From the NCBI RefSeq assembly GCF_002860285.1, contig NZ_PGVF01000001.1:620001-684000 (forward strand): a DNA stretch of 64,000 nucleotides, read 5' to 3'. This document shows positions 26,070 through 34,826 of this stretch, in pieces; positions within the stretch are counted from its first letter, which is position 1, and each line of letters opens with the position of its first letter. Under the pieces are notes generated by a model that saw nothing but the letters and a program-made list of their open reading frames with translations, did not search any database and was not told the DNA's origin. Made by a program: the position numbers and the translations under genes. The stretch is from Bacillus sp. M6-12. Its GTDB lineage: Bacteria > Bacillota > Bacilli > Bacillales > DSM-1321.

Positions 26070-28007
26070 TTAATCTTTGCTTACATATGCCTTAGAAATT
26101 AATTCTTTTTCGTATTCAAATGGGAACGCAAAGGCAACAGAACTTTCACCATTCATTCTGATAAGCATTTCCCCTCGTTTTGCTCCAAGTAAGAAGTTTC
26201 TTTCCCCATCAGATAATTTGAATGTGTCTTGAACCGCATCAATATCTGTTGAGTCTTGTTTTAAGAAAATGTTTACAACGGTATTTGTTAATACTGCTTT
26301 ACCTTGTGGGTTATCAGCAAATTCGATAAAGTTTTGAGAAGCTACTAAAAGTCCTCCATTACGTTTACGGATACGTCTTGCACAGTTCTCAAGGAATGTT
26401 GCAGTGTATTCGTGACCAGCCATGTTTTTGTTTACCAACATCCATGCTTCGTCACATACGATACGCTTCTTGATATGAGGGTTTTTCTTAACGAATTTTT
26501 CCCATGTCCAAGAAAGTGCAATGTACATTCCGATAGGGCGTAAAACTCCTTCTTCTAATCGACTAATGTCAAAGGTTACGATAGGAGAATTTTTAAAGTC
26601 AGCAAGGTCAGAAGATGTTTGGCAGTCGAATAGGTCATATACGCCACCTTTTTTGAACATCTTTAAGGCATTGGCTAATTTCAAGACTTCGCCATTTTTC
26701 TCTTGTTGAGCAAATTGTTCCAACATATTGTGGAAATCACTGAACGTAGGCATTGGTTTTTTCATACCATCATGGTAGAATTCACCTGTTTCTTCATCAA
26801 AGAATGGGTCTGTTACATAAAGAGATTTAGGGTCTTCTGTAAATCCTTTTGATTGATATAATTCAGTCAATACATAAGCTACTAAGCTCTTTTGTTCAGC
26901 AGATAATCCCCCTGCCATAACCGCAATAAGGTTTAGTACGTCTGCTACTTTATCTTTGATTTTCACTTCTTTTAAGCCTTTTTCTAATTCTTCTTCTTCT
27001 AAGTCGAATGGATTCATTCGAGTATCTGAATCAGGAGCAATATAGATATGGCTTCCACCAACCGCTTTAGTTAGCTTTTTGTATTCTCCTTCAGGGTCAA
27101 TAATAACTGTACGTACACCTTTAAGTGCAGAACGTAAAGTTAAAAGAGAAACGAAGAATGTTTTACCAGAACCAGCTTGTCCAAATACTGTTAAGTTGGA
27201 GTTATTTAATACGCCTCTGTCATAGAAGTCGATTAACACTGGTGTCATGGTTGCAAGGTTTACTCCACAGAAAATCCCTGTTTTATGAGAAATTTCACTG
27301 TTGTAGAATGGGAAACAAGCAGTTAAAGCACCAGAGTTAAAGTTACGATACATGTCAGGAATGTAATTCTTCCCAAATGGAAGTACAGACTTATACGCAT
27401 CGTCTTGTCTTAAATAAACTGGCATGAGATAGATTTTTCTACCTTTTAATTTGTTGTCTAACTTTTGAGTTTCCTTATCTAATTCTTCTTTAGAAGAAGT
27501 ATAAAGATTGCTCAAAATTTCAATATGGAATAGGTTTTCAAAGTTTTGCTCTAATCGTTCCCTTTGTTCATACAATTGGGTAATCGTGTTTCTTAAACGT
27601 GTTACGTTCTTGATATTCCCTTTTTGAACTTCAAGTGACAATTGAGCTTCAAACTGTGTGATTTTACCTGTCAATTCATCCAATGCTGTACGTTCATCTG
27701 CTGGTTCTACATAGATAGCAGTATCCATATCTCCATCGTAGTTGAACATATAATCTAACCAACCAACTGAAATAGTAGATGGGTATCCATTCATTACGAA
27801 TGAACGAACATATTTATTTCCAACTTTCATACAATCTTCTTCGCTTCTATCAAAGGAAGGTGGAGCGATAAGGTCTTTTACGCTCCGAATCCCTTTTCCT
27901 AAAACGCTTTGAGAAGAATCACCTTTTTTAAGTGATGGTGAAGTGTCGGAAACATTAATTGTGATGTCTTGTACCGCATTTTTATTTTTCTTACCAAAAA
28001 GTCCCAT
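26070..28007 (-). CDS. VirB4-like conjugation ATPase
   Basis: A 645-aa cytoplasmic ATPase of the VirB4/TrbE family that powers assembly of the secretion channel. The C-terminal RecA-like domain begins near residue 245 with Walker A FGQAGSGKTFFVSLLTLRS, and Walker B is RIVCDEAWMLVN near residue 510; the Gln/Arg region VASQNFIEF follows. The N-terminal part (about 30-240) resembles the docking domain of the Gram-positive forms. The start ATG follows AAAGGAGG. It lies between a 336-aa protein and the VirB6-like gene in the transfer operon. Confidence 0.92.
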   Translation of the reverse strand: MGLFGKKNKNAVQDITINVSDTSPSLKKGDSSQSVLGKGIRSVKDLIAPPSFDRSEEDCMKVGNKYVRSFVMNGYPSTISVGWLDYMFNYDGDMDTAIYVEPADERTALDELTGKITQFEAQLSLEVQKGNIKNVTRLRNTITQLYEQRERLEQNFENLFHIEILSNLYTSSKEELDKETQKLDNKLKGRKIYLMPVYLRQDDAYKSVLPFGKNYIPDMYRNFNSGALTACFPFYNSEISHKTGIFCGVNLATMTPVLIDFYDRGVLNNSNLTVFGQAGSGKTFFVSLLTLRSALKGVRTVIIDPEGEYKKLTKAVGGSHIYIAPDSDTRMNPFDLEEEELEKGLKEVKIKDKVADVLNLIAVMAGGLSAEQKSLVAYVLTELYQSKGFTEDPKSLYVTDPFFDEETGEFYHDGMKKPMPTFSDFHNMLEQFAQQEKNGEVLKLANALKMFKKGGVYDLFDCQTSSDLADFKNSPIVTFDISRLEEGVLRPIGMYIALSWTWEKFVKKNPHIKKRIVCDEAWMLVNKNMAGHEYTATFLENCARRIRKRNGGLLVASQNFIEFADNPQGKAVLTNTVVNIFLKQDSTDIDAVQDTFKLSDGERNFLLGAKRGEMLIRMNGESSVAFAFPFEYEKELISKAYVSKD

Positions 28008-28022
28008 TAATGTTTTCCTCCT

Positions 28023-29033
28023 TTATCTCTTGTTTAAATTAACTGATTTTTTGAGATTGAAAGATTCCGCATCTTCCTCGTTGTCAAATTCAACGTCAAC
28101 ATCTGAATCTGCTTGTTTGTAATATCCACTTACTTCATCACGAAGTTTGTTAATATCTGAAATTGCTCTTTCAACATTTTCTTTAATGAAATCAGGCGTT
28201 GTTTCGCCTAATAGTTCTGTCTGCAATCTCATTTGAGCTTCATATAGAACCCAATCCAATTTAGCGTCTTCTGTTAGATTTTCAATCTTTCTATCTTTTG
28301 CTTCTGTCATAAGCGTTAAGAACTCTCCGTTTGTAATATTTTCAATTTGAGAGTAATTGTCTTTGTGATACGTAGAGTAGATAAGTTCTGCTAATTCTTT
28401 CGTGTCAAGAATTTTAGCTTTTACACCAATAGAACCTAAACCATCTACGATAATTGATGCCCTTGTATAAAGCTCCTTTATCGAATAATCATACTTTTCT
28501 TCATCAGATAAGTTTGGTAGATTGTTAGCTTCTTCGTAAGGAATGATGATATATTTTTTCTTTTGTTTGTTGTTTCCGATGTACCCATTTAAGTTCATCA
28601 TTTCATTGAAATAAATGTTTGCATATTCTTCTAAGTGTGGAAATTGAGAAATAGCTTGTTTCATTTCCTCTTCTAAAAGATTTAACATTTTGCTGTTGTC
28701 GATTACTTTTGTTTGAATGAAGAAAGTAACAGGGAATGTTAAAGAGTTTAAGAATCGTTGGAATGAAATCTCAATTAATTCTTTCTCTTTATCTGTTTTT
28801 AGGTTGTAGTTTGTAGAGGAAGCCTCAACGACTGCTCGATACTTATGTCCACCTAAAATAATCATTCCGTCTTTCACATCTTCAAAAGGAAGAAATTCTT
28901 GAGCACTTGTAATTGAATCAACAGTGGAACTATCTGCTCTTTTGGGGTCAGTTTTAGCCATTACTTTATAAACTGCAAAGCCCATTCCACCGAAGACAAC
29001 TCCAAAAACAACCAGTAAAATAACTCCTAACAT
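28023..29033 (-). CDS. Transfer-operon protein resembling the N-terminal module of TraC/VirB4-type proteins
   Basis: A 336-aa protein with one N-terminal membrane segment (residues 2-23). The segment FLPFEDVKDGMIILGGHKYR followed by a long region on FINSLTF-type strands (visible: ISFQRFLNSLTFPVTFFIQT) looks like the front module seen in some Gram-positive conjugation ATPases, without any P-loop. The C-terminal 60 residues are acidic. It lies between prgI and virB4 and is likely a membrane partner of the ATPase. The family is assigned by pattern and position only. Confidence 0.6.
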   Translation of the reverse strand: MLGVILLVVFGVVFGGMGFAVYKVMAKTDPKRADSSTVDSITSAQEFLPFEDVKDGMIILGGHKYRAVVEASSTNYNLKTDKEKELIEISFQRFLNSLTFPVTFFIQTKVIDNSKMLNLLEEEMKQAISQFPHLEEYANIYFNEMMNLNGYIGNNKQKKKYIIIPYEEANNLPNLSDEEKYDYSIKELYTRASIIVDGLGSIGVKAKILDTKELAELIYSTYHKDNYSQIENITNGEFLTLMTEAKDRKIENLTEDAKLDWVLYEAQMRLQTELLGETTPDFIKENVERAISDINKLRDEVSGYYKQADSDVDVEFDNEEDAESFNLKKSVNLNKR

Positions 29034-29034
29034 A

Positions 29035-29346
29035 TTACAAATTCACCTCTTTCCTATGATTCGGTAATTTTTTTACCTTTTTCTTGAATTTTCTTTTGCG
29101 AGTGAGATATTGAAACAAAGTTAATCCGTTCTTTTTAAATAAAGCAAAAGGTGTTCCGCTTAAGCAGAAAATGCCTCCAACTGTTAAGGCAAGTCCACCA
29201 ATTTTTGTTAATGTAAAAAGTAGACCAAAAACGGAAGCTCCAATAACTAAACCTCCTAATATCCAGAAGAATTGATTGAGGTTTAGAATCCCACCGATTA
29301 CTTTTTCTTTTTCGTTCATATTTGGTGGTACGTTATACATTCTCAT
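29035..29346 (-). CDS. PrgI-like conjugation membrane protein
   Basis: A 103-aa protein with the PrgI family opening YNVPPNMNEKEKVIGGILNLN, two membrane segments (about residues 27-48 and 52-70) and a basic tail. PrgI-like proteins are the usual partner encoded before virB4 in Gram-positive transfer loci. The start is uncertain. ATGs at 29346 and 29340 lack a ribosome site and directly follow a hairpin with a T-rich tract; an in-frame TTG at 29361 is only 3 bases from an AGGAGG that is buried in the hairpin. A leader ORF (29389-29333) reads across the hairpin and ends just past the ATGs, suggesting coupled translation. Confidence 0.8.
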   Translation of the reverse strand: MRMYNVPPNMNEKEKVIGGILNLNQFFWILGGLVIGASVFGLLFTLTKIGGLALTVGGIFCLSGTPFALFKKNGLTLFQYLTRKRKFKKKVKKLPNHRKEVNL

Positions 29347-29389
29347 AAATAAAAATGCCAACAGCCTCCTGTTTGGAAGCTATTGGCAT
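29333..29389 (-). CDS. Leader peptide ORF, 18 aa, overlapping a hairpin
   Basis: AAAGGAGGTG stands 5 bases before ATG (29389..29387), which opens MPIASKQEAVGIFIYENV and a TAA at 29335..29333. The ribosome site is among the best in the window, better than that of the gene it precedes. The ORF spans the 13-bp hairpin at 29357-29387 and ends 13 bases inside the beginning of prgI, in another frame. It may be a regulatory leader whose translation melts the hairpin. A comparable arrangement stands before tadZ at 45412. Confidence 0.5.
   Translation of the reverse strand: MPIASKQEAVGIFIYENV
29347..29387 (-). promoter_or_regulatory. Attenuator-like hairpin before prgI
   Basis: Minus strand GCCAATAGCTTCC, loop AAACA, GGAGGCTGTTGGC: all 13 positions pair in RNA, two as G-U. 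ATTTTTATTT follows, then the prgI ATG. The hairpin sits between the VirB2-like gene and the rest of the transfer operon, so it could act as a leaky terminator that keeps the pilin gene more highly expressed, or as a translational switch. Confidence 0.6.
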
Positions 29390-29451
29390 CCTACACCTCC
29401 TTTAGTGGCTTTTTTAAATCATGGTTTTTCATGCAAGTTTTCCAGGTCTTA

Positions 29452-29895
29452 TTAACCGATAGAGTTGTAGAAGAAACCTGTGATGATGGTTACTGCACCA
29501 AGTCCAGCGGCCGCTAATCCTGTCCAAAGCACACCAGCTAATGCTTGAGAACGTGCTTGTGGATTACCAGCAGAAGCACCTAATTTCATGAATTGAATTA
29601 CGAAGAACGCAATCATGGAAATTGCTCCGATACCTGAAATACCTACGATGAATCCTTTGTATTTTTCAAAAAGTTTTCCCCACGCACCTGCGGAGCTTCC
29701 AGTAGTAAAGTTATCGTTACCACTGATAGTAAGTTGACCTTTTGATGTTACGTTTACTTTTACACCACCAATGTCGTTCCCCTTAGAAGCAGAGGCCGCA
29801 TATGATTGGATTGGAGAAGCAAACATGAAGAAAATGCTGATTAGGAAAGCAACAACAATCCCCATAGAGATTTTCTTTGTCATAGTAGCTGTCAT
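29452..29895 (-). CDS. VirB2-like membrane protein heading the transfer operon
   Basis: A 147-aa protein with signal peptide (cleavage likely after SYA, about residue 34), a strand-rich exported segment, and two membrane segments (about 80-103 and 120-143) separated by a polar loop GASAGNPQARSQ. This layout fits VirB2/TrbC-type subunits in Gram-positive conjugation loci. The ATG follows AAGGAGGTG. It is the first gene of the operon that continues with prgI, the 336-aa protein, virB4 and virB6. A second protein with similar topology is at 19799-20227. Confidence 0.65.
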   Translation of the reverse strand: MTATMTKKISMGIVVAFLISIFFMFASPIQSYAASASKGNDIGGVKVNVTSKGQLTISGNDNFTTGSSAGAWGKLFEKYKGFIVGISGIGAISMIAFFVIQFMKLGASAGNPQARSQALAGVLWTGLAAAGLGAVTIITGFFYNSIG

Positions 29896-29934
29896 AGTTT
29901 TTTTTCACCTCCTTGATTCCCTTAATGTATTCTC

Positions 29935-29986
29935 ATTATATGATTTCGCATAATAACTAACAACACTATAGTCGCCTAATAGTGTT
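29935..29986 (-). promoter_or_regulatory. Promoter and inverted repeat of the transfer operon
   Basis: Minus strand TTGTTA (29963..29958), 17-bp spacer, TATAAT (29940..29935). Immediately upstream AACACTAT (29962-29969) and ATAGTGTT (29979-29986) form an 8-bp inverted repeat containing a TATAGTC element: a likely operator. Confidence 0.65.
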
Positions 29987-30076
29987 CTATATACTATATG
30001 CAATGCTTCAATGAATATAATTCTATAACTATCGAAAAAGGTTTAAATGTTTCTAATTGGAATGATTTTTCTCCAT

Positions 30077-30106
30077 AAAAAAAAGAGAATGTTAAAACAT
30101 TCTCTT
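30077..30106 (-). terminator. Terminator overlapping the end of the NlpC/P60 gene
   Basis: AAGAGAATGTT / AACATTCTCTT stem followed by T8 on the minus strand; the last codons and stop lie inside the stem. Confidence 0.85.
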
Positions 30107-31156
30107 CGCCCATAAATATCGCTCCGAATAATAAGAGTTACTTAGATTTGTTACTTGTACTCTATCGCCACCAGCATGAATGAAATTTCCGTTTCCAATA
30201 TAGAAACCAACATGTGAAGGTCCCTCTTTATACGTTTCAAAGAAAATAAGGTCTCCTTTTTGTAATTTGTCTCTATCTACTGTCATTCCTACTCTTGCCT
30301 GGTCACTGGCTACCCTTGGGATATGAACACCTTGACTGGCTAATATATATTGAGTAAATCCAGAACAATCAAACCCATTTGGAGTTGTTCCACCCCATAC
30401 ATACGGTACACCCAAATATTCATACCCTTTATCAATCACTCTATCTGCTACGCTATCATTATGAACTGTTGCACGTTCCTCTTTTTCATATACTTTCTGC
30501 TTAATGACACGTTTAGGTGGTTCTGTAAAGGAGATGGCTGATTTATTGACTAAAACAGTCTTATCCTCAATTGATAGTTTGTATTGATTATCTTCAAATC
30601 CAACAATTATAACTGCCTCTCCATAAGCAAGGGATTTATCTTTCTCTGAATCATCATCGATAAAAGCACTTGTATTGACAGGTACATTTCTAATGTTTTG
30701 TTTTAAACTCGATTTCAATACCCATCCTTCGACAGACTGACCAGTTCTTACTTTTACAAATCCATTTTGTTCATTTGCTCCATCTACACGAAAAACTGTT
30801 TCCCCTTTGTTTAATTGAAGCAGTGTGCTTCCAAACAAATCAGGAGAGGTTTTTAGTGTCATATTCTCTTCTAAAACCTCTAAAGATTCCTCCTCATGCT
30901 TAATGGTCTTTAAAATGTTTTCTTTTTCGATTTCATATTCTTTTTCATTTACTGAGATTCGGTAATTCTGTTCACTTTCTGATTTTAATTGAACAACTTC
31001 ATTCGTTTTGAAGTCTTTCACTACTTTTCCATCTTTATCTTTTACAGAGAAATCGTCTGTTACAACTCCTTCATCTGCATGTGCAATAATAGTCGGGACA
31101 GCGACTACACTTAATGCCAAAACTGTCCCTATTGATAACTTCTTATATGACTTCAC
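30092..31156 (-). CDS. Secreted wall hydrolase: SH3-like region plus NlpC/P60
   Basis: A 354-aa exported protein (signal peptide to about residue 27, ADEG). Residues 28-225 match the neighbouring gene's product almost throughout; within it, about 95-155 (LLQLNKGETVFRV ... VEGWVLKSSLKQ) looks like a bacterial SH3 domain. The C-terminal domain (about 235-354) is NlpC/P60: YVWGGTTPNGFDCSGFTQYI with the catalytic Cys, SHVGFYIG and FIHAGG. It would cut peptidoglycan stem peptides. The start is GTG after AAGGAGG. It is the second gene of a two-gene operon. Confidence 0.88.
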   Translation of the reverse strand: MKSYKKLSIGTVLALSVVAVPTIIAHADEGVVTDDFSVKDKDGKVVKDFKTNEVVQLKSESEQNYRISVNEKEYEIEKENILKTIKHEEESLEVLEENMTLKTSPDLFGSTLLQLNKGETVFRVDGANEQNGFVKVRTGQSVEGWVLKSSLKQNIRNVPVNTSAFIDDDSEKDKSLAYGEAVIIVGFEDNQYKLSIEDKTVLVNKSAISFTEPPKRVIKQKVYEKEERATVHNDSVADRVIDKGYEYLGVPYVWGGTTPNGFDCSGFTQYILASQGVHIPRVASDQARVGMTVDRDKLQKGDLIFFETYKEGPSHVGFYIGNGNFIHAGGDRVQVTNLSNSYYSERYLWAKRMF

Positions 31157-31181
31157 TCTTTTCCTCTCCTCCTTGCCTCTC

Positions 31182-32267
31182 TTATTTTGGGGCTGATTCT
31201 AATTCATTTAATGCCCCTTTAACAATGTCACTTGTATCTAACAAAACACCATGTTGTTCCATTTGGAAATGCAAGTGTGGTCCAGTCGATTTTCCTGTAC
31301 TACCGCTATATCCAACTAACTGTCCTTGCTTCACCTGTTCTCCACTTTTTACAACTAACGAAGTTAAGTGAGCATAAACAGAAGTAATATCATCTTTATG
31401 GCTAAGTTTGACGTAGTTACCATAACCAGCACCATTGTTGTAAGTTTCTCCTGTATGAGTTTGAACAACGATTCCATCAGCAGTTGCATAGATTGGTGTA
31501 TTCGTAGGTATTGCTACATCTACACCGCCATGATGTCGTCTATCACCATAAACAGGGTCAGTTCTCCATCCTGGTAAAGAGGTGATTCTTGGATTTAATT
31601 GTTGAACTGGTGATTGAAACTTTTTAGGTGGTTCAGTAAAGGAAATGGCTGATTTGCTAATTAATACAGAACTAACTCCTAATGTTACTTTGTATTGATT
31701 GCTTTCAAATCCAACTACTGTAACTGTGTCTCCATATTTAAGGGATTTATCTTCTTGTGTGTCTTCATCAATAAAGGCACTTGTATTAACAGGGATAGAA
31801 CGTAAATTTTGCTTTAAGCTGGAGGTCAATACCCAACCTTCTACGGATTGATTAGTCCTTACTTTCGTAAAGCCATTTTGCTCCGTTACTTCATCTACTC
31901 TGTGAATCACTTCTCCTTTATTTAACTGCAGAAGTGTATTTCCGAATAAATCAGGGGAAATTTTTAATGTGGTACTTTCTTTTAATACAGATAAAGATTC
32001 TTCTTCATGCTTAATGGTTTTAAGAATATTCCCTTTTTCAGCCTGATAGACTTGTCCATTCAAATCAATTAGATAGTTTGATTCATTTTCAGATTTCAAG
32101 TGAAGAATGTCATTTTCTTTAAAGTCTTTTATTAGGTTTCCATCCTTATCTTTTACTTCAAAGTTACTCGTTACAACCCCTTCATCTGCATATGCTACAA
32201 CGCTTGGTACTGCAACTAATCCTAATGCTACTACTGCCCCTGCTGATATTTTTTTATATGATTTCAT
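31182..32267 (-). CDS. Secreted wall hydrolase: SH3-like region plus M23 peptidase
   Basis: A 361-aa exported protein whose first 220 residues are paralogous to those of the 30092-31156 product (MKSYKKISAGAVVALGLVAV, ILKTIKHEEESL, VEGWVLTSSLKQN, SAISFTEPPK). After the SFTEPPK point the catalytic domain changes to M23 (HHGGVDVAIPTNTPIYATAD, HLTSLVV, PHLHFQME), closely related to that of the 20333-23116 protein, and both end with a Leu-x-SAP motif. Likely substrate: peptidoglycan cross-bridges. The ATG follows AAGGAG. It is co-transcribed with the NlpC/P60 gene. Confidence 0.88.
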   Translation of the reverse strand: MKSYKKISAGAVVALGLVAVPSVVAYADEGVVTSNFEVKDKDGNLIKDFKENDILHLKSENESNYLIDLNGQVYQAEKGNILKTIKHEEESLSVLKESTTLKISPDLFGNTLLQLNKGEVIHRVDEVTEQNGFTKVRTNQSVEGWVLTSSLKQNLRSIPVNTSAFIDEDTQEDKSLKYGDTVTVVGFESNQYKVTLGVSSVLISKSAISFTEPPKKFQSPVQQLNPRITSLPGWRTDPVYGDRRHHGGVDVAIPTNTPIYATADGIVVQTHTGETYNNGAGYGNYVKLSHKDDITSVYAHLTSLVVKSGEQVKQGQLVGYSGSTGKSTGPHLHFQMEQHGVLLDTSDIVKGALNELESAPK

Positions 32268-32322
32268 AACTTTTTATTCTCCTTTTATTACTACTTTTCT
32301 TTTTTATAGTTTGAATAGATTT

Positions 32323-32499
32323 TTAATCTAAATGTTTCTCTGCTTCGTTTATAATTTTTCGTATATCCTTGAACTTTTCACGCTCCGTTTTCTTTTCATC
32401 TTCTAATACTGAAGTGATATAAACCATTGCATGAGCATAGACAGTGCTTTCTTTTGCGTGTGTAAAAATATCATTCAAATCAATATCTTGTATATTCAA
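32323..32499 (-). CDS. Small acidic protein, 58 aa
   Basis: A short helical protein (LNIQDIDLNDIFTHAKEST ... KKTEREKFKDIRKII). TTG at 32499 is preferred because it stands 8 bases after AAAGGAG; an in-frame TTG two codons earlier is too close to that site. It lies between the Dam gene and the wall hydrolase pair on the same strand. No family recognised. Confidence 0.45.
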   Translation of the reverse strand: MNIQDIDLNDIFTHAKESTVYAHAMVYITSVLEDEKKTEREKFKDIRKIINEAEKHLD

Positions 32500-32571
32500 A
32501 ATCAAAACTCCTTTCTATGAATCTATCTATTGATATTGAGTAGATAAAGGCATCTTTTACGCAAAAGAAAT

Positions 32572-33384
32572 TTATTTGAAATTGACATATAAACTTTCTT
32601 TTACATCAATTGAGCCTTTATTTTTCAATCTTCTAAAACTACTAATTCCTGAATCAATGTAATAATGTTCGGAATACAACTCTTTTGGAACTTCATATGT
32701 TCGGTCATTTTCTCCTTGCTTCCCATCAAAACTCATAGCAAAACTGGCAGGAGATTGTTCGAGCCAATTCCATAGTTCATTATAGTTAATCGTTCCATAG
32801 TACATGCCCTTTGTCCCGAAATACGGTGGGTCTAAATAGATAAAGTCATTTTCTTTCGGAGTTAAATCTTTGTAATCCGAATGTAAGAATGTTACATTTT
32901 GTATCTTAGTAGACCAGTTGAAAATGATTTTTTCTAATTTATCAGGTTGAATCCCTGTTCGTGAAAAGTGAAAGGAATTGTTAAACTCTCCCTTTTGATT
33001 GAAACGGATTAATCCATTTGTACATGTTCTGGTTAAGAATAAAAAGTCAATTGGATTTGGTTCTTCATTAAAACGATTTCTTACTTCGTAATAATAAGAT
33101 TGTCCAATGTGCTGAAGTGTCTCCCAATGATTTCGGTAAGATTCTACTAATCTATCAGGCTCATTTTGAATCATGAGATATATTTCAATGAGTGGTTTGC
33201 AAATGTCACTCGCCACATACTGTTGCACTTCAATATCCGAATTAAGTAATTCAAACAAGACAGAAGCACTTCCCAAGAAGGGTTCGTAATAGGTGTGAAT
33301 AGAGGAAGGGAAATGTTCAAGTATTTGTTTTGCTTGGCTTTTTTTACTTCCACTCCATTTCACAGGATTATAATGTAAGCTCAT
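32572..33384 (-). CDS. Dam-type DNA adenine methyltransferase (D12 class)
   Basis: A 270-aa alpha-class N6-adenine methyltransferase. Motif I is YYEPFLGSASVLFELL (AdoMet binding, near residue 33), preceded by the class hallmark KWSGSKKSQAKQIL; the catalytic motif IV is FIYLDPPYFGTKGMYYG (near residue 182). Enzymes of this class often modify GATC. No restriction enzyme is next to it. The ATG follows AAAGGTGG. It lies downstream of clpX, with that gene's terminator in between. Confidence 0.9.
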   Translation of the reverse strand: MSLHYNPVKWSGSKKSQAKQILEHFPSSIHTYYEPFLGSASVLFELLNSDIEVQQYVASDICKPLIEIYLMIQNEPDRLVESYRNHWETLQHIGQSYYYEVRNRFNEEPNPIDFLFLTRTCTNGLIRFNQKGEFNNSFHFSRTGIQPDKLEKIIFNWSTKIQNVTFLHSDYKDLTPKENDFIYLDPPYFGTKGMYYGTINYNELWNWLEQSPASFAMSFDGKQGENDRTYEVPKELYSEHYYIDSGISSFRRLKNKGSIDVKESLYVNFK

Positions 33385-33410
33385 AGTTGTACCACCTTTC
33401 TTTGAGAAAT

Positions 33411-33440
33411 AAAAAGGCTACTTGAAAAACCAAGTAGCCC
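33411..33440 (-). terminator. Terminator of clpX
   Basis: GGCTACTTG / CAAGTAGCC 9-bp stem followed by TTTTTATTT on the minus strand. Confidence 0.85.
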
Positions 33441-33451
33441 ATGATTCACCT

Positions 33452-34624
33452 TTACTTATTCAATAAAACGTCTTTTGTAATGGTATAAGATTTTACATCG
33501 CTTTGTTTGGGCAATTCAAACATAATGTCGTACATTCTCTTTTCAATGACTCCTTTTAGTCCTCTTGCTCCCACTTTCTTTCTTTCAGCTTCTTCCACGA
33601 TATAATCAATCGCAGATTGATGGAATTTTAGTCGAACACCATCCATACGGAAGAGAGCTTGGTATTGTTTAATAACTGAATTTTTCGGCTTGACTAAAAT
33701 GTTGGCTAAATCCTCTTTTGATAGTGGCTTTAATATTGCCACAACAGGAACTCGACCTACGAACTCTGGAATAAATCCAAATTCGATTACGTCTTGCTGT
33801 GTTACATCTTTATCGTAATCTACCTTCTCCTCTGCTTTTGATTCAGTTGGAAGGCTAAACCCAATACTTGACGTTTTTTTCGGTTCTAATCGTTTTTTCA
33901 CAATGTCATTGATTCCTACAAATGCCCCACCGCAAACAAATAATATGTTTTTGGTATTTAGCAAGACTTTACGTTTTGTAGTAGGACTGCCACCTACATT
34001 GACATATACTTCGCTGTCTTCAACAATTTTTAAAAGAGCTTGTTGAACGCCCTCACCCGAAATATCTCTGGTGTTTTTTCTTCCTTCTATCGACTTATTA
34101 GCAATCTTGTCAATTTCGTCAATATAGATAATTCCTTTTTCTGCTCTTTTTATGTCTCCGTCTGCTTTTTGAATCAATTTCTCTAAAATAGATTCAACGT
34201 CTTCACCTACGTAACCAGCTTCCGTTAAAGAGGTAGAATCCACGATAGCAAGGGGTACATTGAGAACTTTTGCTAATATCTGCATGAGGTAGGTTTTACC
34301 CGAACCAGTAGGACCTATCAGCATGATGTTGGTCTTTTGAATATCAACTTTGGAATTAGAATGAATACGTTTGTAGTGATTATATACAGCTACAGATAGA
34401 ATCTTTTTCGCATCGTCTTGTCCCACAATATATTTGTCTAATTCCTCTTTAATTTGGTGAGGTTTTAAAAACGTATTAGATTGTGTGATTTGGGTTTCTA
34501 CCATTTCTTCAAATGCTTCTAATGAAGAAACTGCACAATCTTTGCAAATATTGGCTTCTGCTCCTTCAAGTAATACCACATTCGTATCTTCAGTCGTTCC
34601 ACAAAATGAACATTGTTTAGACAC
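33452..34624 (-). CDS. clpX: ClpX-type AAA+ unfoldase
   Basis: A 390-aa ClpX. N-terminal zinc domain CSFCG...CKDC, Walker A GPTGSGKTYL, pore loop AGYVGEDVES, Walker B IIYIDEIDKIA, sensor/arginine region RVPVVAILKPL and sensor 2 GARGLKGVIE. The IGF loop (SSIGFSLP) that docks onto ClpP is kept, so it could drive the host ClpP protease; no clpP is in the window. The GTG at 34624 is 9 bases after AAGGAG; an in-frame TTG at 34633 overlaps that site. Its promoter carries two TATAGTC elements. It may target host or plasmid proteins. Confidence 0.92.
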   Translation of the reverse strand: MSKQCSFCGTTEDTNVVLLEGAEANICKDCAVSSLEAFEEMVETQITQSNTFLKPHQIKEELDKYIVGQDDAKKILSVAVYNHYKRIHSNSKVDIQKTNIMLIGPTGSGKTYLMQILAKVLNVPLAIVDSTSLTEAGYVGEDVESILEKLIQKADGDIKRAEKGIIYIDEIDKIANKSIEGRKNTRDISGEGVQQALLKIVEDSEVYVNVGGSPTTKRKVLLNTKNILFVCGGAFVGINDIVKKRLEPKKTSSIGFSLPTESKAEEKVDYDKDVTQQDVIEFGFIPEFVGRVPVVAILKPLSKEDLANILVKPKNSVIKQYQALFRMDGVRLKFHQSAIDYIVEEAERKKVGARGLKGVIEKRMYDIMFELPKQSDVKSYTITKDVLLNK

Positions 34625-34714
34625 AACTCTCAACTCCTTCCTCTTTTTCTTTGATGTAGTGTAGCTCGATGGCTACATATTTTATCGAAACAAATGATTG
34701 TTATTTTTAATAAT

Positions 34715-34750
34715 TATAGTCAAAATATTTCGTTTAATGACTATAGTCAA
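34715..34750 (-). promoter_or_regulatory. clpX promoter with 12-bp palindrome TGACTATAGTCA
   Basis: Minus strand TTGACT (34750..34745), 17-bp spacer ATAGTCATTAAACGAAA, TATTTT (34727..34722). The -35 is part of the perfect palindrome TGACTATAGTCA (34738-34749); a second TATAGTCAA lies at 34715-34723. Confidence 0.7.
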
Positions 34751-34826
34751 TACATTTACCCTAATTATAACAGCGAAGCCTTGTTAAGTAAAGAACTGTG
34801 TGCATTTACAATGGTTGAGAAACCAT

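Noticed and set aside
26070..29033. A VirB4 gene split into two pieces (336 aa and 645 aa)
   Set aside because: The 645-aa protein already has both an N-terminal domain and the full ATPase domain of Gram-positive VirB4, so the 336-aa protein is better seen as a separate partner.
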